Assembly: GCA_030597645.1 (NCBI GenBank)
Contig: JAUVRN010000164.1
Span: 1-5,400 of the forward strand
Direction of reading: 5' to 3'
Length of the DNA: 5,400 nucleotides
Origin: Candidatus Zixiibacteriota bacterium
GTDB taxonomy: Bacteria; Zixibacteria; MSB-5A5; JAUVRN01
Position numbers and translations under genes: made by a program. The notes beneath the pieces were generated by a model, which ran no database searches, was not told the DNA's origin, and saw nothing but the letters and a program-made list of their open reading frames with translations. Positions 1-5,400 of the stretch are shown here, in pieces. How positions within the stretch are numbered: the stretch's first letter is position 1; each line of letters starts with the position of its first letter.

Positions 1-173
1 GAGAGCATTTGGCGAACCTGGTGCCTGAACGTGCTGTACTGGGCGGATGGCACCTCGACAGCCTGTGCCAGCTCCTTTGGTTTGAGCGGATGGTATGTCC
101 CCTCGGCCATGTACCGGAGGATTGCTTCCTCGAGATCGGGACTGGAGCTCTTTCGAGATTTCGTATTCGCCAT
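1..173 (-). CDS. rnr: Ribonuclease R, N-terminal fragment (runs off left edge)
   Basis: The first 57 codons of a minus-strand gene are visible, starting at the ATG at 173-171 and running off the window. After a short basic, Ser-rich lead (residues 2-12), residues 13-57 read as the winged-helix domain that opens RNase R proteins: ILRYMAEGTYHPLKPKELA, then QYSTFRHQVRQML. The PLKPKELA turn and the F(R)xxVxxML recognition-helix pattern are what I recognise. RNase R is a processive 3'-to-5' exoribonuclease that degrades structured RNA in the cytoplasm; its cold-shock, catalytic RNB and S1 domains would lie outside this window. No clear Shine-Dalgarno precedes the ATG, and no alternative start codon is visible in frame just upstream. 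The gene is codirectional with cysM, 151 nt downstream of its stop. The identification rests on the N-terminal domain only, so another winged-helix protein cannot be fully excluded. Confidence 0.72.
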   Translation of the reverse strand, partial: MANTKSRKSSSPDLEEAILRYMAEGTYHPLKPKELAQAVEVPSAQYSTFRHQVRQML

Positions 174-281
174 GGTACGATCAAGATTAATGGGGGCGCA
201 GGGCCCGTCAAGCCAAATGGGCCTACCCTGCCAATATGACAGAGTGGCGGCTACTGTCCTGAGTCAGAAGTTCATCGCCTA

Positions 282-317
282 TTCCGCCTGGCAGCGGAAC
301 ACAGGAGGGATGCCCTC
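282..317 (-). terminator. Two small inverted repeats after cysM (possible 3'-end structure)
   Basis: Just past the cysM stop, reading on the minus strand, there are two perfect short inverted repeats in tandem. The first is GAGGG-cat-CCCTC (317-305), with a 5-bp stem and 3-nt loop. The second is TTCCGC-tgccag-GCGGAA (299-282), with a 6-bp stem and 6-nt loop. Neither is followed by a T-tract, so this is not a classical intrinsic terminator. It may be a 3'-end stabilising structure, a Rho-assisted end, or chance in GC-rich DNA. Confidence 0.25.
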
Positions 318-324
318 GGCGACC

Positions 325-1284
325 TCAGGCTTCGACGCCCTTGAGCAGATCGGTGCTGAGGTAGCGGTCGCCGCGATCGGCGAGTACGCCCACCACGCAC
401 TTGCCGTCCAGCCCCGGCGCGAGTTGCCGCGCCGCCGCAGTGCACGCACCCGAACTGATGCCGCAGAACAGCCCTTCGGACTGTGCCAGTCGCCTCGCCT
501 CGGCGATGGCGTCCTCATCGGAGATGTGGATGGTCTGATCGACGAGGCCGGCATCATAGATGGGCGGTACGTAGTCCGGGGAAACGAAGAGAAGTCCTTC
601 GATACGGCTCTGGGCCTGCGCCGGCTCGACACTGATGATGCGAACTGCCGGTTTGTGCTCCCTGAACCAACTCCCGAGGCCCATCAGTGTCCCCGATGTG
701 CCCAGCGAAGCGATCACCACGTCCACGCGCCCGTTGGTCTGCGCGAAGATCTCCGCGGCCGTACCATCGGCGTGCGCCACCACGTTGCCCTGGCACCCGT
801 TCTGATCGAGGTAGAAGTACTCGTTCGGATACTCGCGGACGAGTGCCTCTGCGGTGTGGATGTGACTATTGGGATCCTCTCCCGACGTGAGGTGCAGATC
901 CACGCCCCAGAAACGCATGAGCCGTCGCCGCTCGAGGCTCTTGGTCTCGGGCATGTACACGCGCATCCGCAGTCCCATGAGTGCCCCTACCATGCCCATG
1001 GCGATACCGGTATTCCCCGACGAGGCCTCCACCACGGTCATCCCGGGTTTGAGCGATCCATCCGTCAGGGCTTCGGAGACAATACGGTGCACGATGCGAT
1101 CCTTGAGCGATCCGGAAGGGTTCGCACCTTCCCACTTGGCCCACAGGGATACGCCGGGTTCATCCGGCAGAATGCGCCGCAGAGGCAAAAGTGGCGTCTG
1201 GCCAATCCGGCTCAAGAGATCGCCTTGCGACTCCATAGACAGAACTGGACGTTTGATTGCAGCTGCGCGCTCGGCGGTATTCAT
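325..1284 (-). CDS. cysM: Cysteine synthase B (CysM-type, PLP-dependent)
   Basis: This complete 319-aa protein is of the fold-type II PLP family that makes cysteine from an activated serine and a sulfur donor in the cytoplasm. Visible landmarks are IGQTPLL (27-33), NPSGSLKDR with the Schiff-base lysine K61, the substrate loop SSGNTG (88-93), the phosphate-binding GTSGT (195-199), FCGISSGA (273-280) and DRGDRYLST near the C-terminus (303-311). NPxGSxKDR, FCGxSSG and DRGDRYLST match CysM better than CysK (which has NPSxSVKxR), and the length is close to E. coli CysM (303 aa). CysM enzymes can use thiosulfate as well as sulfide, and some actinobacterial relatives use O-phosphoserine; which donor and acceptor apply here is not visible. 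The ATG at 1284 has a GGAG eight nucleotides upstream (1296-1293). The N-terminus is about 16 residues longer than in E. coli. A perfect TATAAT lies in the divergent intergenic region. Other members of this family, such as cystathionine beta-synthase-like proteins, are less likely. Confidence 0.88.
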   Translation of the reverse strand: MNTAERAAAIKRPVLSMESQGDLLSRIGQTPLLPLRRILPDEPGVSLWAKWEGANPSGSLKDRIVHRIVSEALTDGSLKPGMTVVEASSGNTGIAMGMVGALMGLRMRVYMPETKSLERRRLMRFWGVDLHLTSGEDPNSHIHTAEALVREYPNEYFYLDQNGCQGNVVAHADGTAAEIFAQTNGRVDVVIASLGTSGTLMGLGSWFREHKPAVRIISVEPAQAQSRIEGLLFVSPDYVPPIYDAGLVDQTIHISDEDAIAEARRLAQSEGLFCGISSGACTAAARQLAPGLDGKCVVGVLADRGDRYLSTDLLKGVEA

Positions 1285-1326
1285 GTTTCACACTCCAGTT
1301 TGAACCGTCGCCCCTCCAGATGCTTG

Positions 1327-1332
1327 ATTATA
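1327..1332 (-). promoter_or_regulatory. Candidate -10 box of the cysM promoter
   Basis: On the minus strand this hexamer reads TATAAT, a perfect sigma-70-type -10 box. It lies 42 nt before the cysM start codon, which would give a leader of about 35 nt carrying the GGAG ribosome-binding site. The -35 region is poor: TTGCCA is present but only 14 nt away, and nothing good sits at 16-18 nt. Initiation may therefore be weak or activator-assisted. The promoter assignment is inferred from position and consensus alone. Confidence 0.45.
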
Positions 1333-1412
1333 CCTGCAGCGCGAGGTGGCAAGAGCGATTTTTCGCCGACCGGCCACCGGGGCAACGTGACCGGACCGAA
1401 TTTACAGTTGGT

Positions 1413-1432
1413 TCGAAAAAGTCTGCGACCAA
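1413..1432 (+). promoter_or_regulatory. Repeat copy 1 upstream of the sigma gene (candidate autoregulated promoter element)
   Basis: This 20-nt stretch matches 2304-2323 at 16 of 20 positions and contains the identical core CTGCGACCAA (1423-1432). It ends 13 nt before the proposed sigma ATG. A possible promoter reading is GAATTT (1398-1403), a 17-nt spacer and GTCTGC (1421-1426), loosely resembling RpoE-type ECF promoters (GAACTT, 16-17 nt, TCTGA). That would place the start of transcription close to 1433 and give a very short leader. The repeat is seen directly; its role as a promoter or operator is inference. Confidence 0.4.
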
Positions 1433-1445
1433 TGTTGTGGTTCAA

Positions 1446-2057
1446 ATGTCGAACAGAGCGGACGAGGGACGCTGGGTCCGGGAGGCCCGATCGGGTGATC
1501 TGGGTGCCTTCTGGAAGTTGGTGGAGCGGCACGGACCGATGGTCCGCCGGCTGCTTCAGCGGCTGGTGGGAGACCGCGACAGAGCGGATGATCTGTTCAG
1601 CGAGACTTTCATGCGAGCATCTGACCGAATCGACCAGTTTCGCGGCGAGTCCAAGTTCTCGACCTGGCTGACGGCGATCGCGATCAACCTGGCAAAGAAC
1701 GAACTCAAACTCGAAAAGAGACGCTCGACCCTCCCGTGGGAGAACGTGATCCCCGACGAGGCGCACAGACACGGGAAAACGCACGCGGATCTCGCGGAAT
1801 GGGCCGATCCACACACGATACTGGAGCAGAAGGAACTGGCCGAACTGATGGAACGGGTGGTACGACAGCTGCCTCCGAAGTACAGGGTGGTCTTCGTCCT
1901 GCGCGATGTCGAGGGGCTGTCGACCGAGGAGACGGCCGAAGCGCTCGGGCTGTCGATCACCGCCGTCAAGTCGCGAGCGGCCCGCGCGCGGCTGGCCCTG
2001 CGCAAATCACTGGCACCTGCCCTTTCGACCAAAGCGAGGCCTGTGACCCGTGCCTGA
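1446..2057 (+). CDS. ECF-family (sigma-70 type) RNA polymerase sigma factor
   Basis: This is a 203-aa alternative sigma factor that would direct RNA polymerase to a small set of promoters. Region 2 spans about residues 22-93, with core-binding DDLFSETFMRA (48-58) and the -10-recognition stretch FRGESKFSTWLTAIAINLAKN (65-85). A linker (94-133) follows, then region 4 (about 134-190), beginning LPPKYRVVF and carrying a helix-turn-helix around TEETAEALGLSITAVKSR (160-177). There is no region 1 or 3, which is the ECF architecture. I chose ATG 1446 because homology begins soon after it. The frame is open further upstream, back to a TTG at 1257 inside cysM, but that extension reads as low-quality sequence antisense to cysM. 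There is no strong Shine-Dalgarno; a GTG three codons upstream is an alternative. The gene is divergent from cysM and overlaps the anti-sigma gene by 8 nt, the usual arrangement for a sigma factor held by its cognate anti-sigma. The ECF subgroup cannot be set by eye. Confidence 0.9.
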   Translation: MSNRADEGRWVREARSGDLGAFWKLVERHGPMVRRLLQRLVGDRDRADDLFSETFMRASDRIDQFRGESKFSTWLTAIAINLAKNELKLEKRRSTLPWENVIPDEAHRHGKTHADLAEWADPHTILEQKELAELMERVVRQLPPKYRVVFVLRDVEGLSTEETAEALGLSITAVKSRAARARLALRKSLAPALSTKARPVTRA

Positions 2058-2295
2058 CTGCCGAAAACTGCTGGCCCAGATGTCGGAATACATCGACGGC
2101 GAACTGCCGAAGGATCTTTGCGCGTCGCTCGAGCGTCACCTGGCCGATTGCCCGAACTGCCGGGTGATGTTCGATTCGCTCACCAAGACTATCAAGATCT
2201 ACCGCGAGGGCAAAGAGGAACCCCTCCCGGATGAGCTCAAGGACAAGCTGCACAAGGCGTTAGAGGCCCGCTGGGCCCGCAAGAGACGCGCCTGA
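2050..2295 (+). CDS. Small soluble zinc-finger anti-sigma factor (zf-HC2/ZAS type)
   Basis: This 81-aa protein probably binds and silences the sigma factor encoded just upstream. It has the zinc-binding anti-sigma signature H30-x3-C34-x2-C37 (HLADCPNC) preceded by C4 (PDCRKLL), with the typical YIDGELP segment (14-20) between them. An additional Cys is at 24. The C-terminal half (about 40-81) is charged and helical-looking, ending in a basic RWARKRRA tail. There is no hydrophobic stretch, so it is predicted to be cytoplasmic. The GTG start at 2050 lies inside the sigma gene and is favoured because it includes C4; starting at the ATG at 2080 (residue 11) would lose that ligand. GAGG at 2036-2039 may serve as the ribosome-binding site, and the overlap suggests translational coupling. 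In this family zinc-ligand oxidation or a partner protein often releases the sigma factor; which applies here is unknown. Confidence 0.85.
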   Translation: MPDCRKLLAQMSEYIDGELPKDLCASLERHLADCPNCRVMFDSLTKTIKIYREGKEEPLPDELKDKLHKALEARWARKRRA

Positions 2296-2303
2296 ACACA
2301 CCG

Positions 2304-2323
2304 TCAACAAATCCTGCGACCAA
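2304..2323 (+). promoter_or_regulatory. Repeat copy 2 upstream of the RND exporter (candidate ECF promoter/operator)
   Basis: This is the second copy of the element at 1413-1432, with 16 of 20 positions identical, core CTGCGACCAA at 2314-2323, and the same orientation relative to the downstream gene. It starts 8 nt after the anti-sigma stop and ends 55 nt before the exporter ATG. If it is a -10 region, transcription would begin inside the gap and leave a leader of roughly 50 nt with a good ribosome-binding site. No convincing -35 is visible at the standard 15-17 nt; GAAC at 2294-2297 is too close. The repeat is observed; its function is inferred. Confidence 0.4.
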
Positions 2324-2378
2324 ATCGTTCTTTCAGGGTCGTATGGCAAAGGGACATTTCAAGTGAGGACCCCGCATC

Positions 2379-4751
2379 ATGGACGCAGGTAGACACCTGC
2401 TGGTACGCTTTGCCGTCAACCACCCCAGAACGGTGGTCGCACTGGCGATCTTGATCACGATCGGCCTGGTCTGGCCCATTCCCGGCGCGCAGATCGACAC
2501 CGACCCGGAGAACATGCTCGACGCCCGTGAGCCCGTGCGCGTCATTCACTCGGGCATCAAGGACCGCTTCAATCTGTCGGATTACCTGGTGGTCGGTTTC
2601 GTGGACGATGCGCAGCCGGTGATCACCGCGGACTTCCAGGAGCGTGTGAGCCGTTTGGTGGTCGGGCTCGAAGAGCTCGAAGGCGTGGTGGCGGAAGATA
2701 TCATCGCGCCCTCCACGGTGGACGACATCTACCGGACACCGGACGGCACCCTGGTGGTGGGACCGCTCACCGGAGACCGCATGGACACGGACGTGCAGCC
2801 GACCCTGGCCGACAAGGTCGCCGCACATCCGTTGCTGGCCGGCAAACTCGCCTCCGCGGACGGTCATGCCGTCGCCATTTATATTCCCCTGGAGACCAAG
2901 CACTACGCCAGCGACGTGGCGGCGTATGTCGAGGCGCACATCGCGAACGACGGCGGATTCCCGCCACACCACATCGCCGGACTGCCCGTGGCCGAGGAGA
3001 CCTTCGGCAAGGAGATGTTCAAGCAGATGGGTATTTCGGCGCCCATGGCCGGCCTGTTGATCCTGCTCCTGCTACTCTTCTTCTTCCGCAAGCTCTCCGT
3101 GGTGATAGCGCCCATGATCGTGGCCATGATGACCGTCATCTGGACCATGGGCCTGCTGGTGCTGATGGGCTTCCCGGTACACATCATGAGTTCGATGATC
3201 CCCATCTTTCTGATGCCGATTGCCGTGCTCGACTCGGTGCACATCCTCTCGGAGTTTCACGATCGGTATGTGCATTCAAAGGGCGCCCGAACCGCTATGG
3301 TGAGTACCATGGACGGACTCTACAAGCCGATGCTCTTTACGTCGGTGACCACGTTTGTCGGGTTCTCGTCGCTGATGCTGGCACCCATTCCGCCGGTGCG
3401 GGTGTTTGGTGCATTCGTGGCCTTCGGCGTGGCGATCGCCTGGCTTCTGTCGGTCATCTTTCTCCCCGCCTATGCGGTGCTCCTTCCACAGAAGCGGCTG
3501 GCGACATTTGGACAAATAGATGAAGGCAAGTCCGTGCTGGGGCGGGTGCTTCCGCGCCTGGGTCACTGGGCCATCCGGGCACGCTGGCCTCTCCTGGCGA
3601 CCACGGCCGTACTCCTGGCGATCTCGGCCGTCGGCATATCGAAGATCGAAGTCAACGACAACCCGACGCGCTGGTTCAAGCCCTCGCATCCGATCCGCCT
3701 GGCGGACGAGGCGCTCAAGGCGCACCTGGCCGGCACGTACATGGCCTATCTCGAATTCAATGCGGAGAAAACGGAGACCGGATCCGTCAAGACACCCGAG
3801 GCGCTCCACTACATGGAATCGCTGCAGCGTCTCCTGGCGGGCCAGCCGTCCGTCGGTGCGACCACCGGCATCACGGACATCGTCAAGAAAGTCCGCCTGG
3901 AATTGCACAACGGCGACAGCGCCATGTACGCCGTGCCGGATAACGCCGAGGAGATCGCGCAGGAGCTGTTCGTGTACGAAATCGCCGGTGGCGATCCCGA
4001 GGATCTCTACAAGTTCATCACGCCCGAGGGAGACCGTGCGGTCCTGTGGCTGCAACTGCGCGACGGTGACAACCAGGCGGTGAGCTCAGTGGTCGAGGAG
4101 GTCGACCGCTTCATCGCCACCACCCCGCCCCCGGACGGGATGCAATTCAACTGGGGCGGGCTGTCGTACATCAACGTCGTCTGGCAGGACAAGATGGTGG
4201 CAGGCATGCTCAAGGCGTTGCTGGGCTCCTTCGTCGTGGTCATGATCATGATGACGTTCCTGCTGCGATCGGTTTGGCTCGGTGTCATATCGATGATCCC
4301 GCTGTCGTTGACCATCGCCATAGTGTATGGCGCGGTCGGCCTGAGCGGAAAATACTACGACATGCCGATCGCGATACTGTCGGCTCTGACCCTCGGCCTG
4401 TCTATCGACTTCGCCATTCACTTCCTGAAGCGCGGGCAGGAGATCTACCGTCAAAAACGTTCACTGAGTGAAACGCTGACCGGACTGTTCGGCGAACCCG
4501 CCCGGGCCATCAGCCGCAACATAGTGGTCGTGGCCCTGGGCTTCATACCGCTCCTTTTCTCCACGCTCGTGCCGTACATCACGGGGGGCGCGTTCTTCCT
4601 GGCCATCCTGGGTCTGTCCGGATTCGCCACGCTGGTCCTGCTGCCGGCCGTGATGACCATCCGGGGGGAATGCGCGTTTGCCGGCTGGGGAACCTGTAAG
4701 ACACCCGAACCGGACGCGGAATCGTCGCCGGTTGAACCCAAGGAGAGTTGA
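2379..4751 (+). CDS. RND-superfamily (MMPL/COG1033-type) inner-membrane exporter
   Basis: This is a complete 790-aa polytopic membrane protein with the duplicated RND layout. TM1 (about 17-34) is followed by a large periplasmic loop (35-217) and TM2-6 (218-369). A second half has TM7 (402-421), a periplasmic loop (422-608) and TM8-12 (609-761). A short cytoplasmic tail is rich in Pro, Glu and Ser. Each half has an acidic residue in the middle of its fourth helix: D285 in IAVLDSVHIL and D677 in GLSIDFAIHFLKR. In the MMPL/RND family these carry protons, so the protein is likely a proton-driven exporter of lipids or other hydrophobic envelope molecules. It is smaller than the roughly 1000-aa AcrB-type drug pumps, and no membrane-fusion or outer-membrane channel gene is adjacent in this window. 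ATG 2379 has GAGGA at 2365-2369 as ribosome-binding site. It lies 83 nt after the anti-sigma gene and one nucleotide before the next gene, so it is probably cotranscribed with the latter. The substrate is unknown. Confidence 0.92.
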   Translation: MDAGRHLLVRFAVNHPRTVVALAILITIGLVWPIPGAQIDTDPENMLDAREPVRVIHSGIKDRFNLSDYLVVGFVDDAQPVITADFQERVSRLVVGLEELEGVVAEDIIAPSTVDDIYRTPDGTLVVGPLTGDRMDTDVQPTLADKVAAHPLLAGKLASADGHAVAIYIPLETKHYASDVAAYVEAHIANDGGFPPHHIAGLPVAEETFGKEMFKQMGISAPMAGLLILLLLLFFFRKLSVVIAPMIVAMMTVIWTMGLLVLMGFPVHIMSSMIPIFLMPIAVLDSVHILSEFHDRYVHSKGARTAMVSTMDGLYKPMLFTSVTTFVGFSSLMLAPIPPVRVFGAFVAFGVAIAWLLSVIFLPAYAVLLPQKRLATFGQIDEGKSVLGRVLPRLGHWAIRARWPLLATTAVLLAISAVGISKIEVNDNPTRWFKPSHPIRLADEALKAHLAGTYMAYLEFNAEKTETGSVKTPEALHYMESLQRLLAGQPSVGATTGITDIVKKVRLELHNGDSAMYAVPDNAEEIAQELFVYEIAGGDPEDLYKFITPEGDRAVLWLQLRDGDNQAVSSVVEEVDRFIATTPPPDGMQFNWGGLSYINVVWQDKMVAGMLKALLGSFVVVMIMMTFLLRSVWLGVISMIPLSLTIAIVYGAVGLSGKYYDMPIAILSALTLGLSIDFAIHFLKRGQEIYRQKRSLSETLTGLFGEPARAISRNIVVVALGFIPLLFSTLVPYITGGAFFLAILGLSGFATLVLLPAVMTIRGECAFAGWGTCKTPEPDAESSPVEPKES

Positions 4752-4752
4752 C

Positions 4753-5400
4753 ATGTATCGGATCATGGGGCTGACGTTGCTGGCCGGGTTGGCTCTGGGC
4801 ACCTCAGGCGCATACGGTCAGGACGTGACGGAGGATACCGCGGGGACCCTGATGAACGAGGTGCACCAGAACTACTACTACGCTGCGGATGGTGGGCGTG
4901 CCCGCGTGCAGATGATACTGACCGACAAGAAGGGCCGGACGCGCGAGCGCGAATTCTGGATGCTGCGCACCGACGTCGAGGATATGGGAGACCAGCGCTA
5001 CTATATCTACTTCACCAAACCGGCCGACGTGCGCCGTACCGGTTTTCTCGTGCACAAGCACGCCGACGGTGACGACGACCGCTGGCTGTACATTCCCTCC
5101 ATCGACCTGGTGCGCCGCGTCGCCGCGGACGATCGCCGAAGCCAGTTCGTAGGCTCGGACTTTACCTACGAGGACGTCTCGGGTCGCCTGCCGTCCCTGG
5201 ATGGGCACGTCATGCTGGATCCGGAGATGCTGGGCGAGCAGGAGATGCTCGTCGTGAGGTCGACGCCCATCGAGGGCAAGACCGCGGACTACGCCTGGCG
5301 GAAGACCTTCATAGACCCGGCCATCAAGATGCCCGTGCGGGAGGAGTACTACGACGACAAGGATGCCATGATCCGTGAGTTCCGCGTGGAGCGCATGGAA
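4753..5400 (+). CDS. Secreted LolA-like outer-membrane lipoprotein-sorting protein (3' end missing)
   Basis: The first 216 residues are visible and the gene runs off the right edge; relatives are typically about 250-270 aa, so most of it is here. An N-terminal Sec signal peptide (about 1-22, hydrophobic core GLTLLAGLALGTSGA) probably ends at AYG before Q23. There is no lipobox cysteine, so the mature protein should be periplasmic. The diagnostic stretch is WLYIPSIDLVRRV (111-123) followed by QFVGSDFTYEDV (131-142), the hallmark of LolA-like proteins annotated as 'outer membrane lipoprotein-sorting protein'. The fold is expected to be a half beta-barrel with a hydrophobic cavity for a lipid or acyl chain. 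The ATG lies one nucleotide after the exporter stop, with AGGAG at 4741-4745. This family is often found beside MMPL exporters, so I infer that it accepts or carries the exporter's hydrophobic substrate across the periplasm. It is not the general LolA. Confidence 0.85.
   Translation, partial: MYRIMGLTLLAGLALGTSGAYGQDVTEDTAGTLMNEVHQNYYYAADGGRARVQMILTDKKGRTREREFWMLRTDVEDMGDQRYYIYFTKPADVRRTGFLVHKHADGDDDRWLYIPSIDLVRRVAADDRRSQFVGSDFTYEDVSGRLPSLDGHVMLDPEMLGEQEMLVVRSTPIEGKTADYAWRKTFIDPAIKMPVREEYYDDKDAMIREFRVERME

Noticed and set aside
1257..1445. Upstream extension of the sigma gene to a TTG start
   Set aside because: It would begin inside cysM on the opposite strand, adds 63 residues with no ECF similarity, and would swallow the divergent promoter region. 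ATG 1446 is the better start.
31..1671. A 546-codon open frame on the plus strand covering the rnr fragment, cysM and part of the sigma gene
   Set aside because: It is antisense to two recognisable genes and runs into the sigma gene in another frame. Its translation is Arg/His/Pro-rich low-complexity with no recognisable domain, as expected for a shadow frame in GC-rich DNA.
2296..2378. Possible terminator between the anti-sigma and exporter genes
   Set aside because: I see no stem followed by a T-run in this gap, so read-through from the sigma operon into the exporter remains possible.
2304..2972. A 222-codon minus-strand frame opposite the start of the RND exporter
   Set aside because: The plus-strand frame here encodes a clear RND first helix and periplasmic loop; the reverse frame is His/Arg-rich without any domain.
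3276..4055. A 259-codon minus-strand frame inside the RND gene
   Set aside because: It is fully antisense to a confidently identified gene, with no plausible ribosome-binding site or domain.
4804..5208. A 134-codon minus-strand frame opposite the LolA-like gene
   Set aside because: The plus strand carries a signal peptide and the WLYIP...GSDFTYED motif; the antisense frame is a by-product of its codon usage.

Overview
This 5.4 kb window is GC-rich and densely coded, with no sign of mobile DNA, CRISPR or RNA genes. The gene content fits a Gram-negative, probably proteobacterial, chromosome: a CysM-type cysteine synthase, an RND/MMPL-family membrane exporter, and a secreted protein related to outer-membrane lipoprotein-sorting proteins. 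The sequence alone does not give a finer taxonomic placement.

Layout. The left part reads on the minus strand. The 5' end of a probable RNase R gene (rnr) runs off the left edge (1-173), and a complete cysM-like gene lies upstream of it (325-1284). The gap of about 150 nt between them holds only small inverted repeats. From 1285 to 1445 there is a divergent promoter region, with a perfect TATAAT for cysM on the minus strand. The right part reads entirely on the plus strand: an ECF sigma factor (1446-2057), a small soluble zinc-finger anti-sigma factor overlapping its end (2050-2295), an 83-nt gap, a 790-aa RND exporter (2379-4751), and one nucleotide later a secreted LolA-like protein that is cut by the right edge (4753-5400).

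How the genes may work together. The four plus-strand genes look like a self-contained regulatory and envelope-transport module. The sigma/anti-sigma pair is translationally overlapped, and so, nearly, is the exporter/periplasmic-partner pair. The most interesting observation is a 20-nt imperfect direct repeat (16/20 identical, with an invariant core CTGCGACCAA). It occurs once just upstream of the sigma gene and once in the gap just upstream of the exporter, in the same orientation. It could be the promoter or operator through which the sigma factor controls both itself and the exporter, but this is inference. The transported substrate cannot be deduced. No gene in the window belongs to an unknown family; any novelty lies in the wiring of the module.
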